From Melampsora larici-populina 98AG31 (taxonomy: Eukaryota > Basidiomycota > Pucciniomycetes > Pucciniales > Melampsoraceae), in contig NW_006768808.1 in NCBI RefSeq assembly GCF_000204055.1, positions 331,848 through 395,847 of the forward strand: 64,000 bases of DNA, written 5' to 3'. Below the pieces are notes generated by a model that ran no database searches, was not told where the DNA came from, and saw only the letters and a list, made by a program, of their open reading frames with translations. The position numbers were made by a program, and so were the translations under genes. Position 1 is the first letter of the stretch. Every line of letters begins with the position of its first letter. Shown piece by piece: positions 11,590 through 22,922 of this stretch.

Positions 11590-13712
11590 TTTCCTACTTA
11601 TCCAATGATAGAAGTTAGCAAGAAGCTGACAACGCTGGTGTAAGAAGGAGAGCAGAAGAGGGAAGGTGGCGGAACTGGAGGCAAAGATTGCAGTGTTGGA
11701 GAGTGGAATGGGAGCAAGGGCAGGTACTTCATCAAACAACTCACCATCTGACCTGTCAAAAAATGGAGGAGCTTGAGAGTGACAGACGTGCCACCCCTGG
11801 GCCTGTGCAAGGAGTTAGTGGAAGGAGAATTAGATGCTATGAAATCAAATGCAAATAAATTTGATCCCCGTGTGTTTACATCTATCTCACTATCCCAAAA
11901 CCCCAGTGCCACGTCCCCCAACCCAAACAGTACCATAGCCCATGCTCTGATCGACTGTGGTTCCACCCACGTTGTCCTAGGCAAGAAGTTTGCCAACTGT
12001 ACCGGCTTGCCTGTATCCAACCTGATGACCACTGGTGAGGTGTATGGCTTTGATGGAGCCCGTCGCCCTGTTGTCCAAGACACCAAACTCTTCATTGACA
12101 ACAATGAAAAAAGAACCAAGTTTTTAGTAACTCAAATCAAAGATTCATACCATGCCATTCTCGGCATGCCCTGGCTACGCAAGAACTGACACCGTATCAA
12201 CTGGAAGAATGGTATATTGAAGCCAAAGAACTCACTGAATGATATTGCAGCCTTAGAACTGGCTTTGTCCAAGCCGCCAACCACCCTGGATTGTCTGTTG
12301 ACTCGGAAAAGGAAAGCTAATGAAAGTGTCAAGGGGGCCATTAGTTTATCTAACACTAAGCCCCCACAATGTGAGTGCAGTGATCTTTTTTCAACACATA
12401 CCAATGAGACACACCACCAACATATTTACCTCAGATTACAAAATCCGAGGTATCCTCGGATGCAAAACCTCTGACAGAAGCTTCCCAAGGTTTTGATCCG
12501 AGGTAATTATCAGGGCAAAAAAATACCTCGGGCAAAAACCTCAGACAAGGTTTGTCCGAGGATTTGCCTCCGATGATGCCTCGGATTTCTCAACCCAAGG
12601 CATCTATGCTGGCAGTGACACCCCACAAGCAGTCACATTTTCTATTTCAGAGCCCACTTACGTTGAAGACCAAAGACACTAAACCCAAGCACAATGAAGA
12701 CCAACTGTCAGATACCAAAGTTACCAAAACCAAGCAAGATGAAACCCAACCACTGATTGCTGCTGAGCAAATAGCGTTGCCTAATCCGCAACCCACCCCA
12801 GATAGCCTTGAGGCCCAGAAGGGGCATACTAGGAACAATGGCAAGGGGCTCTCTTTGATGAAGAGATTAAGGCCCCGCGATGTGAGTATACAGTAACATT
12901 GAGAACCTTACACCCGATCCAGTTGACAAGCTTCAGAACCGTAATGACAGTGCTACCCCGTCCATATGTGCCGCAAGCACTTTGTGGAATGTATTGGCAA
13001 AATTGGCGGCAAACGACATCAAAGACCAACCAACCAAAACCGCTGAGGAGCTTGTACCTACACGCTACCATCACTTCATCAATATGTTCAAGAAGAGTAA
13101 AGCAATGACCCTGCCTCCTCACAGACGCTATGACTTCCGCGTCAACCTAGTCACCAGAGCGACCCCGCAAGCCATTAAAATCATGCCCTTGTCGCCAGCA
13201 GAAGAGAAGGCGCTTGATATAATGATTGACAAGGGGTTGGCCAAAGTCACGATCCGTCAAACAACATCCCCGTGGGCTGCGCCAGTATTATTCACCAGCA
13301 AAAAAGACGGCAATCTTTGCCCATGTTTTGACTACTGAAAGTTAAATGCATTAATGGTTAAAAACAAATATCCCCTGCCTCTTACCATGGAACTGATCAA
13401 CAGCTTGATCGACACCAAGGACTACACTAGTTTGTACATGCGCAACGGCTACAATAACTTACGGGTAAAGGAGGGGGATGAGAAGAAACTAGCATTCATT
13501 TGCAAACATGGCCAATTCGAACCTCTTACAATGCCATTTGGACCTACAGGGGCACCAGGATTCTTTCAGTTCTTCAAATCAGACATTTTCCGTGAAATGA
13601 TAGGACGGGACCTGGCGGCTTACCTAGATGACTTGCTGATCTACACCCGAGCTGGTGTTGACCACGGAAAGGTTGTTGAGAAAGTCCTGTCAATACTACA
13701 AGCCCATGACAA
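11590..13712 (+). pseudogene. Decayed Ty3-type retrotransposon pol (protease and reverse transcriptase)
   Basis: A retropepsin-like segment at about 11770-12189 has ALIDCGSTHVVLG and ends ILGMPWLRKN. The RT follows from about 12980 with LPPHRRYDFRVNL, SPWAAPVLFTSKKDGN, KNKYPLPLT, PFGPTGAPGFFQ and the active-site AAYLDDLLIYT. This order is that of Ty3-type pol. It is dead: TGA follows the protease (12187) and another TGA at 13336 falls where the family has Arg in FDYRKLN. The conserved LDLRNAY motif, with its catalytic Asp, is replaced by LYMRNGY. Homology stops after LSILQAHDKS near 13712, with no RNase H, integrase or LTR. A small inverted-repeat insertion lies between protease and RT. Confidence 0.85.
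12446..12591. mobile_element. Short inverted-repeat insertion inside the pol remnant
   Basis: The left word CCGAGGTATCCTCGGATGC is mirrored by a right arm that, read in reverse complement, begins CCGAGGCATCATCGGAGGC. The interior is rich in CCTCGG/CCGAGG. It separates the protease and RT frames and looks like a roughly 145-bp MITE-like insertion. Confidence 0.45.
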
Positions 13713-14025
13713 ATCTGTCTTGCAGCGCTGTGCAGCGCTGCTAGCCGTAGATTGGGCAGCACAACTAAATTTCACAACCCTCAAGCCTGGCAGCTCTAAG
13801 GTCAGCTGGGAAAAATTTTCAGGCAAAAAAAGAAGCTGAAAACTCAACTTTCCTTGTGCTGCGCTTTGCAGCACTGCAGGCAAAAAAAGCAGTGTTTTTT
13901 TTTGAAAAAAAAAACTTTATTGTAAATAGAGAGATGATAAAGACAGTAGAGAAAGGAAACAACAAAAAGGTTGTGAATGAGTGTAAAGAAAAACATTGAA
14001 CAAATCAAACAAAAAAACTACTCAC
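13713..14025. other. Junction between the Ty3 and hAT remnants
   Basis: This holds GC-rich words such as GCAGCGCTGTGCAGCGCTGC near 13725 and a related inverted block near 13857-13880, plus two copies of CAGGCAAAAAAAG. It is non-coding. Both neighbouring transposon genes are truncated into it. Confidence 0.35.
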
Positions 14026-15302
14026 CTTGAGCTCCTGATTGATCACCAAGCTGCAAAGTGATAAATACAACTGTTTTGCCTCATTGACGACCCACTTTTG
14101 GCCGAATACTTTTGCATCAGGTCAAAGCCAATACATGATTGCTTTGAGCATTGGATCGTCAATTCTTTTGAACGGGAGAGATTGGGAGGCTTGCCAAACA
14201 GCAAGGCATTGACTGAGTGTTCAGTTAGAAAACGTAGGTGCCGGGGTGATAAAAGCTTCAAGTCCTTGTTGGTGATCCTGCTGGCAACGTTGAATATTGA
14301 GTTTGGAAACGGTTGGTGGAAGTTTTGCTCCAGTGGCGATAGCCTGTTGACGACGGGGACAGCCTGCACCAGACTTTCCCGGTGTGTTGCTCCCATCACA
14401 ATGAACCTTGAGGTTCAATCGTGAGCTGCCACTAATATGGACTACCTTACCACAATAGCAACATGTATACAAATAGCCTGGTCCGTCAGGTGGCTGCAAA
14501 GAATTCAAATCTCAGCCATCTAAGATAGGAATTTGATTTTTGAGAGAACATACTTACATCTGGGACTCCGTCTTTGTTAACTCCATGTTCAGGTTTGCCA
14601 AAATGATCGTATGGAGAGTTGTATTTGTGATCATTGGGCTGATTCCGCTTTTGCTTTCGAATTTGTTCATTTTCTTCATCCAAGTCTTGCGCCAAATCCA
14701 CTATCGGTGGTCCCGATTGGTTCTAGAGGGTTTCAACCATTGAAAATGTCAGTAACAATCATTTAATGATCAAACAAATAACATACATACCACATGTTCA
14801 ACCAAAGGTTGACTTTTCTGAGCCCTCAATTGGCGCGGAGGATTCACCAAGTTGGCTATCTTGACTTCCGAGACCGAGGCAGAGCGTTCTCGGATCCGGT
14901 TTGAGGTACCTTTGCTCTAATTAACAACATGCATAAGGTTCAGTATAAGAAGTGCAATAGAGATCAAGAGATTTGATTGAAGGTATCAAAACAAAAAGAA
15001 AGACTTACTTGGAATAACAACACCAAGGCACGACCTGGTTCACCCATCTCAAGACCTCCAGGTAGAGATGCTGAGCGCTCTCAACGGCGATGTACGTGTT
15101 CATCTCGCACATCTCTACCTAAACCTAAGTCGACTAGGCCACGGCGAGAGTCAGAAGAGGGGACTATCATACCTGGTACTTGTCTGGCTGGTGTGACTAC
15201 GCGAGACGAGCGGTGAGGTTGGGTGGTAGGTACATCGTCGGTTTCATAGCCCAAAGATACAGATACGAAGGAAGTAATGGTCGGTTGCTTAGTAATAGAC
15301 AT
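14026..15302 (-). pseudogene. N-terminal half of a hAT-like transposase, three TGA stops
   Basis: Exons read from 15302 with phase-0 splice sites (donors GTAAGT, GTATGT and GTAAGT). A Cys/His motif, CCYCGKVVHISGSSRLNLKVH followed by more Cys, marks a zinc-finger region. It is followed by GLEAFITPAPTFSN and, past a stop, TLSQCLAVWQASQSLPF, RIDDPMLKAIMYWL and KVFGQKWVVNEAKQLYL, which resemble the start of a hAT transposase core. In-frame stops are TGA at 15083-15081, 14223-14221 and 14124-14122. The coding sequence ends at a GTGAGT donor at 14025, and the catalytic and dimerisation parts are missing. It is non-functional and convergent with the Ty3 remnant. Confidence 0.75.
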
Positions 15303-15954
15303 GATCAGGTTGATTTTGTAGGACGACTAGTGTAATGAGGAAGAGGGTACGGTGTGGGTGATTGAGTTTGATTGAGTGGATTAAGAAAAATCACAATAGA
15401 TCAACAAGTATAGGAGATTGATGAGATCAAAAGAGAGAGATAGACTTAAAAAACTACATACCTTTATATGATAAAGAAGCTAATTGGTCCACAATCACCA
15501 AATCCGAAGCTGCTTCTTGAAGAGGCTAAACAATATTGAGATTCCGTGGCACGGAAAAAATTCCATGGTGTTGAAAAAAAACTGAAAAGAAGATGTTTGC
15601 TGGGTGATCGAAATGATTTGAATGGTGAAAGGCGCCAAAATACAAGGTGTGGTTCGATTAGACGGAGATGGATTGGCGGCTTTACTTTGTGGTGGACAGG
15701 GTGAAAAGCCTGAGCGCTGTCTACAGGACAGTGTGGAGATCTTGGGGGCTGGACCCGTCAACAGAAAGCACAGCACCCCAATTTTGGGGTGCCTGAGTGT
15801 CAGCTAGAGACGCAACACCCCGGGGCCAAGCTGCCCGGCCAACAGAGCGGCAACACACCACGCTGCGCTCTGCGCTTTCCTCTGCGCTGCGAGCCAGATT
15901 TGATATGAGGGAGTAAGAATGTTCAATATTGATGAAAACAGGGTGGTGTGCTTC
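15303..15954. other. Non-coding stretch with GC-rich repeat words
   Basis: No supported gene. Between 15720 and 15895 the sequence turns GC-rich (CACCCCGGGGCC, GCTGCGCTCTGCGC), resembling the block at 13720-13880, and may be part of an unassigned repeat. Confidence 0.3.
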
Positions 15955-16290
15955 CCCCACTGCTCTAGTGAAGAAAATTGTAGATGGAAACTCAAATTCC
16001 TTGTGATAGCTGGTATCTTGGGTAAAAAAAGTGGGGGTCCAGCTCTTCTGATAACACATAAAACCAAAGTCCCTTATCTCAAAAGATAAACTTTGACCTA
16101 TTTAACTTGATGCTACCTGTTCCAGTGTGACTGTGCTGATTACAGATAGTTTCAAAACATCTCTATCAATGCAAGATATGATTGTTACACATACTCAAAG
16201 ATAAGATTGCAGAAGGTGACACAACAGTCTACCAGATTGCCTATATAAGTCTTTCTCCTTTACTCCTCAGTGAGCTTTGATCCATACAAA
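15955..16290 (+). promoter_or_regulatory. Upstream region of the secreted-protein gene, duplicated at the right window edge
   Basis: The block shares ordered words with 63555-63935: CTTGTGATA, ATCTTGGGTA, CTGATAACA(C/T)ATAAAACC, CTTATCTCAAAAGATAAA, TGTGACTGTGCT, TCAAAGATAAGATTG and TTTGATCCATACAAAA, in that order and with similar spacing. A TATA box (TATATAAG, 16242) lies about 145 bp before the ATG at 16389. It could be a shared promoter of a small gene family or a relic LTR-like repeat. Confidence 0.55.
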
Positions 16291-16388
16291 ATAAATATAT
16301 TTTCTATTTTCCAAATTTTGTATAAAACCTTTGATTATCTCCAAAGTTCCTTGCATTCAACAAAACCATACACAGATTACTTTTAGAT

Positions 16389-16951
16389 ATGCAGAGCTTC
16401 AAGCAAATCTATTCATACAATAAATTCATTGGAGTGATATTCGTCCTCCTCAGTCTATCATCTGATGGCTTTGGGGCCTTGTCTCCATCAGATGAGCTTC
16501 AACGCACATTAACAACATTTCAAGAGGGTAAGTGAGAGTTTAATCAAGTCCTTGTCTATAGCTGCTCAACTTATCCATCTTGATCATGCAAAACCCAGTT
16601 CCTATATCAAGAAACAAGATATATACCCATCATAATCTTGATGGATATTTCAAGGTTCCACCACCATTGACTATGGCAGATAGCACACAGAGATCTGCTA
16701 TACAAGACTATACAGATAGTATTGCCAATCTTAGAAGAGCCCTTTCTGATACAGAGGACTTTAAAACCACCCTGGGATTCACAACTCAACAAGAATTAAT
16801 TGATCACTTTAATCCTGACGCAATGGAAGCTTTGGCTCAATTAGACACTTGTTTTGAAAACTTGTGTAACTCTTTAGGACACAAAACATGGTTTGAATTA
16901 CAAGTGAGAATGTTGAAGAAGTTGGCAGATAAGACATATCCAATTCATTAA
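16389..16951 (+). CDS. Predicted secreted protein (163 aa), candidate effector
   Basis: Exons are 16389-16527 and 16599-16951, with a GTAAGT/CCAG intron of 71 bp and continuous phase. Residues 1-30 look like a signal peptide (KFIGVIFVLLSLSSDGFGA hydrophobic core), with cleavage likely near GFGA-LSP. The mature part is mostly helical and polar: a segment rich in Asp and Thr, then HFNPDAMEALAQLDTCFENL and a lysine-rich end. It has two cysteines close together. I recognise no domain. The TATA box upstream and a duplicated 5' region suggest a family member. The host-directed role is inference from secretion, size and repeat-rich surroundings. Confidence 0.7.
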
Positions 16952-19172
16952 TATATTGTTGATGATCTGCTTTAAATGATGGGTTCTGGAGATAAAATAA
17001 TGTCTATTTGTGATTTGTCTATATGTCACATTGATAGTATGATGTTCATGTTTTATACAGCAGAAGCTTGTTGCCCTCTGGCTTCCCTATTACTTTGTCC
17101 TCAAAATTCAATCCCTCAATTCTCAATCATCATGTTTACAACCATGTTATCTTTTGAAGGCCCTAGTACATACTTATGAATCACACTACAACTTTTCATG
17201 TAAAGTATTGTTGTGGTATTTATAGTCAGTTTGCTTTTGACTTTGGCTTCCCTATTTGTCTTATTTCTTTCAGACCCATCACATTCAAATCTGTGTATTC
17301 AAATCATCTGACATCTTTGGGTTGTGATAACATGGTTCAAATGGGCAGGGAACATCAAAGGAAATCCAAAGAATCAACAGTTGGATACATCAATTCCAAT
17401 TTTTATTCTAACTATCATCCATAAATGATATCCAACTATCTGTTCTGGAAATCTACAGAAAGATCCACAGAAAGCTGATACTTTTATCCTATAATTACTT
17501 TCTCAAAATCTGTATGGGATCTCTCCTAACTTACCCAAGTTCTTCACCAGAGACTCTTTCCTTGCAAGCTGATCTGGTGTCTGGGGAGGAACCTGACCAG
17601 TATTAGTGATAGATTTGAAAGTTCAAGTTTGACAGTGAGACTTTTTCATCACTATCAAATCTTCCACTTTGTCACCATCAACCCCCTTGCCCAGTTTTAT
17701 TGGAGCTACCTTCAACCATGCAGATCAAATCTACCTGTTCAAAATCTTTGTATCTCACTGTGAGATTGAGCATCTTCAAAAACCAAAAAGATTTTTTTTT
17801 TGAAATTTGAAAATTTACTTATGTTCAATAACTTTACTGTTGAAACAAAATTCACAAAAGACTTCCAAGCTGACCATCCAGTTTGTATTGAAATAGGACT
17901 ACTATGTATTTGTTCCATAAGATTTGCTCAAAGATCAAAGTTGTTCATGTAATTGTTCTGAAGATTTTGGTCTCCTCAGAAAATCTGTTGTACTCAAACT
18001 ACAAAAGATAGACAATTTGTATATGTACATAAACAGTGTTTTGGGTCTCTGCTTACCCAACAAAAGGAAGTGATGTAAGTTGACTCTGAGTTAACCCATA
18101 CCATCTTAAGAAACCCAAAAACTATGAGAAATCTTAGCGTATGGGCTACCAGAGTTCTCTGCATTAACCCATACCAGCCAATTCATGGCTTATTGCAAAG
18201 ACAAGAGTATCTCTTTGATTGCATATGATTAAAAAAGAGTGAAAGAGGTATGAGAAATGATCATTTGAGAGGAGTTAGAAAGGTATAACAAAAGGTTGGG
18301 CTGGAGTAGAGTTTGTGGACCAAGCTGCACTAAATTCACACAGACCTTGTCAAAGAAGCCCTCTCACACTGTGGAATCTTTGTATCTGAGGTGGTTGGGC
18401 ACAACATCAGCTGACTCAGAAAAGCAATTATCTTGTTCTCAAAGTGATCTGGAGCATTAAGTCTAGTGTGGTTGTTGGATTTGAATTGAGATTCTGATGA
18501 TGAATGTGGAACTGATGGAGTTGGAGAGCTTTGAAATGCTTTACTGATCTGACTCAAGACTCTATGATTTTTTTTCTGCAGGAAACTGGGTTGTTTTGTT
18601 CTTGATTTTTGCAAAAAAGCTATGGGATATGATAGAGTTATGAGTTTTGGGCCCATTTGCCATGCCCATATAAAAATATGGAGACAAAGACTATGGCTTA
18701 GGGTAGAGTATGGCTTATTGGGGATATGGGTTATTTCAGAGTCAACTGTAGTTGCAAGTGCCTCTGCAGGGCAGCCAGCTCGCAAAAGTTAAAAGATCAC
18801 TGCAAGAGATTTCATAGGGCTGTGTTGAGTTCTTTCAAGTTCTGATTCTTGATGGGATTACATATGTAGGATGAGAATTCAAAAACATGAAGACTATGAC
18901 ATCATTGTTTGTAAGTAAATCGATTTGTCAAGATCTTGAACTGACAGGTCACAGCATGATTGATTGGTTATGAGTTTGGATGGAAAAAGTTTGAATGAGA
19001 AGAAGAATCAAGTTGACTGTTGGGGTTGAGCTCACACAGACACTCAATAACCAATTCGATGGGGTTAGATCAAATCAAAGTACTGACTCAAACAAACTAT
19101 TTAACCAAGCTTTCTTTTCTTTACTTTCTTTCTTGTTCTTTTGCTTTCTTTCTTTGATTAAGTTTAAATTGA
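16952..19172. other. Non-coding stretch
   Basis: Frames at 16976-17424 and 18336-18785 are open but have no splice support, domain or sensible composition. I see nothing else until the Nudix gene. Confidence 0.45.
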
Positions 19173-20884
19173 ATGATGAATTATTTAAATAAATTACATC
19201 AAGCACTCTTATCAATCAACTCAACTCAACCTATTCTCATCAATAATCATCATCATCATCAGAAATCAAATCATTCAATCGGTACTGCAACTCCATTAGT
19301 AGGTCCATCTCGTCATCATCATCATCATCATCATCATGGTACCACTAAAAGAGCAAGTGTGGCTATCAGTTAAGTATCTTTCACTCTTATCATCTTCATC
19401 TTACCATCAAATCTAACCACCATCAATCGTTGAACTTTTAAAACTAGTTATTCGAATTAAACCTGATTCAAGTTCAACAACAACTACTTCATCATCATCA
19501 AGTTCACCTTCATCTTCAACTTCTTCAATCAATTCAACTCCAGATCAAAACCCATCACTAAACTTTATCCAACAAACCCAACTAAAACCTAATCTTTCAA
19601 TCCCAATCCATCAATCAAATCCAACCCAAAACCTCACTTCAACTCTAAACGAATCCTTTTCAAACCCATGCCTTCAATCTTCATCAACACCAGAAATCTT
19701 ATTCATCAAACGATCCAGCAGATCCAACGATCGTTGGTCATCACACCTAGCCTTTCCCGGTGGAAGAATGGAACCAGAAGATGAAGATACTCAGTTTTGT
19801 GCATTACGAGAGACGTTTGAAGAAGTAGGTATCGATTTAGCAGAAGAAGATTATCTTTTGATTGGTCAATTAGATGATCGAGAGATCACCACTTCATTAG
19901 GTAAACGATTACTAATGATCTTAAGTAGTTTTGTTTATCTTTACACAAAACCAAGTCAAGATGATCATGATCCTAAACTAGAAATCGATTCGGATGAAGT
20001 AGCTTCAGCTTATTGGGTTCCTATCGATCAACTCTTAGGTCATCAAGTTCGTTGGGGTGAAGTCGAAATCAATGTTTCTACTCGAATCTTACCTACCAAA
20101 CATTCCTTCATCAAATCGATCTTAAGTGTTTTATTAGGAAACATGAAGTTTCCTTCAATCTTACTTAAAGACCATCCTTCAATTGTAGCTTCTTCTCCAA
20201 ACTCACCTTCAAGAACTTACCATGAAACCTCAAAAAATCCAAAACCAGATCTTGACCTTTGGGGCATTACTCTTGGTATCACACTGTAATCTTCATTCAG
20301 ATTCGATAAATCTTCATCCCTTTTTTCAAAACAAAATTTATCTCTGATCATATACTTCTTTGTCAAACAGTGATTTAATGTCATTCATTGCCGATCCTCA
20401 GTTTGCATCAACTGGACGACATCACCAAAAACCAATAAACCATCAATCATCCATCGCTACCTCCACTCCAATCCTTACACCAAACAGTACACCATCACTC
20501 TTCAGATCACCTTCGATCTCTCGTCTTGATCATCTAAACGCCCCACCCGATGAAATGACCATCTCAGCACCCAGCATCACCAGTATCTTCCCTAGATTCA
20601 CTTATCCAGATGTGAACGCTCTGATCTGGCTCTTAGGCGGACGGTATCGAAATTTACTTCGTAGCTGGCAACCCGCTCACCAACGTCATCCTCGTTCTCG
20701 TTCTACCCTTGCCCTTACTGCATTCTACACGGCCGTACGGAAAGCTTTGATGGTAGCGGTCATCTTGAGGTTTTTAAGTTTGATCGGATTCTTGGTTTTC
20801 GTCTTTAAGCGTCTTTCAAGATCTCGGACTCGAGTTTGGATGATCGTTTCACGTTTATTAAAGTTAATCAAACCTATCAATTAA
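19173..20884 (+). CDS. Nudix hydrolase with C-terminal membrane segment
   Basis: Exons are 19173-19368, 19448-20285 and 20371-20884, giving 515 residues; the joins restore VAIIIRIKP and WGITLGITLDLMSF. The Nudix box around residues 169-192 reads FPGGRMEPEDEDTQFC then ALRETFEEVGI. Its spacing and the preceding RSSRSNDRWSSHLA resemble the coenzyme-A-diphosphatase-like branch (PCD1/NUDT7-8), which cleaves CoA or related nucleotides. The substrate is not certain. Before the box lie an 8-His run (residues 48-55) and Ser/Thr-rich filler. A Ser/Pro linker follows, then one transmembrane helix near residues 470-490 and a basic tail, so it is probably tail-anchored with the enzyme facing the cytosol. 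Ends of exon 2 and 3 are set by frame. Confidence 0.85.
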
Positions 20885-21141
20885 TAATCTTTTTTTCATC
20901 AAACTCTTTGATCTCTTTATAATGAACATTTTTATCTTGAGCTTTCTTTAGTTTTGAAGGTTTTGTAAACAAAAACATGTGTGTATTTATGAATCTTTTG
21001 CTTTATTCTTACATCAATATTACCATAATAAAAAAAAATGATCAAACTTGATTGATTAGATCATAAAAAATTATAATTTACCGCCATCGAAAATGTTTTG
21101 GTTTTTACATCTATATATCGAAAAGAAAAAGAAGAGTGTTT

Positions 21142-22345
21142 TTATAAATGTTTACGAGCACTTAATTTAAGTTTTGTATCAAATTGATTTGAACGAATTG
21201 TTGAATTTAATTTATAGAAAGGTGATAATTGAATCTATGCAAGCAAAAAAAAAACCAACCGCGAAAAAGTCAATCAAATGTAAAATCTCTTGTAAATTAT
21301 AAGAAAGAAAGAGAAAACAAGAAAACCGCTGGGGGTTTTTTTTGGTTACATTGACGATTAATTCCCAAACTTCTAGGAAAAAATGACGAATTCCATCATC
21401 ATTTTTGATTTCGTGTAAAAGAATTAATCTGATACCTATTTGATTCCAAAACATCAAATTTCAAAAAACAAGTGAATTAATGAAAATGAAACTCAAAAGT
21501 GTAATTGAGAGAGAAGAGAGAGAAAAGAGAGAGAAAAAGAAAAAGACGAACCACCAGCTGGAACTAAAGCTGAAATTGACCATTGATGGAATTGATCTAA
21601 GTTCTTTAAATACCTATAAAAAATCAAAATCCAAAAATCCAAAAATCCAAAAATCCAATCCAAAAATCCAAAAATTCGAAATCCAAAATCCAAAAATTTA
21701 AAATGCAAAAAAAGTCAGTAAACCCTCCTTCCTTTCCTTCCAAAACAAGGGAAAAAAACTAGAATTTTTACATTGATTTAGAATTCCAAATCAAATGATT
21801 CAAATCATCTAAAGAAGCATTCACGATTAATTCTAAAACGTCTCGACCTTGATTCGAGTTTTTCTTAGAATAACTTAATGGATTTGATACTTCATTTCCT
21901 TTCAATTCCTTCAATTCTGATTCCTTTGATTCAGTTGTAGCAGTAGTAGTAGTTGTTGTGATAGTGTTTGGATTTAAATTTTCAAATAAAGAATAAATTA
22001 AATGGTTTTTTAGTTTAGATGGTGGTACGGATGAAGAAATTGAAGTTTTAGAAGTGATTAAATCGATTTGATAAATCGGCTTTTTGAAATCATAACATAA
22101 ATACCGTTTTTGTATGATGCAATGGAATGGTGAAAATTAGTTTCTTTGCTTTTCTTTCTTTTTGGGTTGAGTGTTTGATTGAAATAAGTTTATTTACTTT
22201 ATCATTTGGTCCTACGATTACCTACATCGAATAGAATTAGAATTAAAAGAATAAAGAAAATCCAAAGATTAGTATATGTTTTGATCAAGTTTCAGAATGA
22301 TGATAAAAAGAAACCAAAGAGAAACTTAACAAAGTAATACGACAT
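21142..22345 (-). CDS. TRS20: TRAPP complex subunit 2 (sedlin family)
   Basis: Six exons: 22345-22331, 22221-22198, 22079-21772, 21613-21555, 21435-21350 and 21234-21142, giving 194 residues. The start MSYYFVIVGPNDKPIYQIDL is the classic longin-fold opening of TRAPPC2. Later come MYLKNLDQFHQWSISALVP, IRLILLHEIKNDDGIRHFF and the end PFYKLNSTIRSNQFDTKLKL, collinear with human sedlin. TRS20 is a small core subunit of TRAPP, which tethers and activates Rab GTPases in ER-Golgi traffic and autophagy. The protein is about 50 residues longer than human, from a Thr/Ser/Lys/Glu-rich loop between the first strands and the LELIVNASLDDLN helix. No single open frame exceeds one exon, so the gene is easily missed. 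Confidence 0.93.
21614..21771. repeat. Short tandem repeat within TRS20 intron 3
   Basis: About eight copies of an AAAAATCC-type unit occur between 21622 and 21700 on the plus strand, entirely inside the intron. Confidence 0.75.
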
Positions 22346-22815
22346 CTTTCTTTCTTTCCTTTATAACCCAAACCAAATCTTTCAAGTTATTCTAACCTTT
22401 TTTTCAATGTGTTTCGTTCTGTATCGTGATTTGTGGTGGTGGTGGTAACTGATGAGAATCCGTATCTCAATTTCTACACCAAAAGTCCGAGTCATATTTG
22501 ATCGCGTCAGGTCCGAGTACCGAGATCATGGGAACACAAATTGATCGATTTCAACCTATCGACTTTATCAAGCATCAAGCTCTTGGTTCATAATCCTCAT
22601 TCGCCATCCATTTCTCCATTTCATCCTCATCCATCATCTCAGGATTCACATCTTCAACTTCATCGCTTACCACATTCAAACTCCCCATCAAAAACATCCC
22701 GTTCCAAAACCATCCACCTCCGCGCCCCAATCAAGGCATACGAATCTATACAACAACCCAAAAAGGGTGTCCTTGCAAGCCTCTCTCCATAGAAGAGGCT
22801 CCCAGGATAGAGCAG
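22346..22815. other. Intergenic stretch between TRS20 and the tRNA
   Basis: A His/Ser/Pro-rich plus-strand frame (22541-22792) has no supporting splice structure or domain, and I do not call it. The rest is the presumed TRS20 promoter. Confidence 0.4.
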
Positions 22816-22922
22816 TAGCGAGAGTCAGTTTCGATCCGACGACCTCTGGGTAGAACTCCGCTTAAACACGAATGTTGGAAGTGGATATGAGCCCAGCGCG
22901 CTACCAGCTGCGCCATCTCGCT
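22816..22922 (-). tRNA. Initiator tRNA-Met (CAT) with a 34-nt intron
   Basis: Read on the minus strand, acceptor arms AGCGAGA and TCTCGCT pair fully; the D stem is GCGC/GCGC, the anticodon stem CTGGG/CCCAG and the T stem GTCGG/CTGAC. The anticodon is CAT. Initiator hallmarks are present: an A1-T72 first pair, three G-C pairs in the anticodon stem (GGG/CCC) and the T-loop ATCGAAA with A54 and A60. The intron (22885-22852) sits at the canonical position after base 37. The mature length is 73 without CCA. Confidence 0.93.

Noticed and set aside
14098..14424. Plus-strand 108-codon frame
   Set aside because: It is the antisense of the hAT remnant on the minus strand.
15495..16067. Several 60-110 codon frames on both strands
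   Set aside because: They overlap the duplicated upstream block and GC-rich repeat; no coherent protein.
18336..18785. 149-codon minus frame
   Set aside because: No domain, no leader and no intron evidence; sits in repeat-like non-coding sequence.
22541..22792. 83-codon plus frame beside TRS20
   Set aside because: Low-complexity His/Ser/Pro composition and no homologous feature; likely chance.
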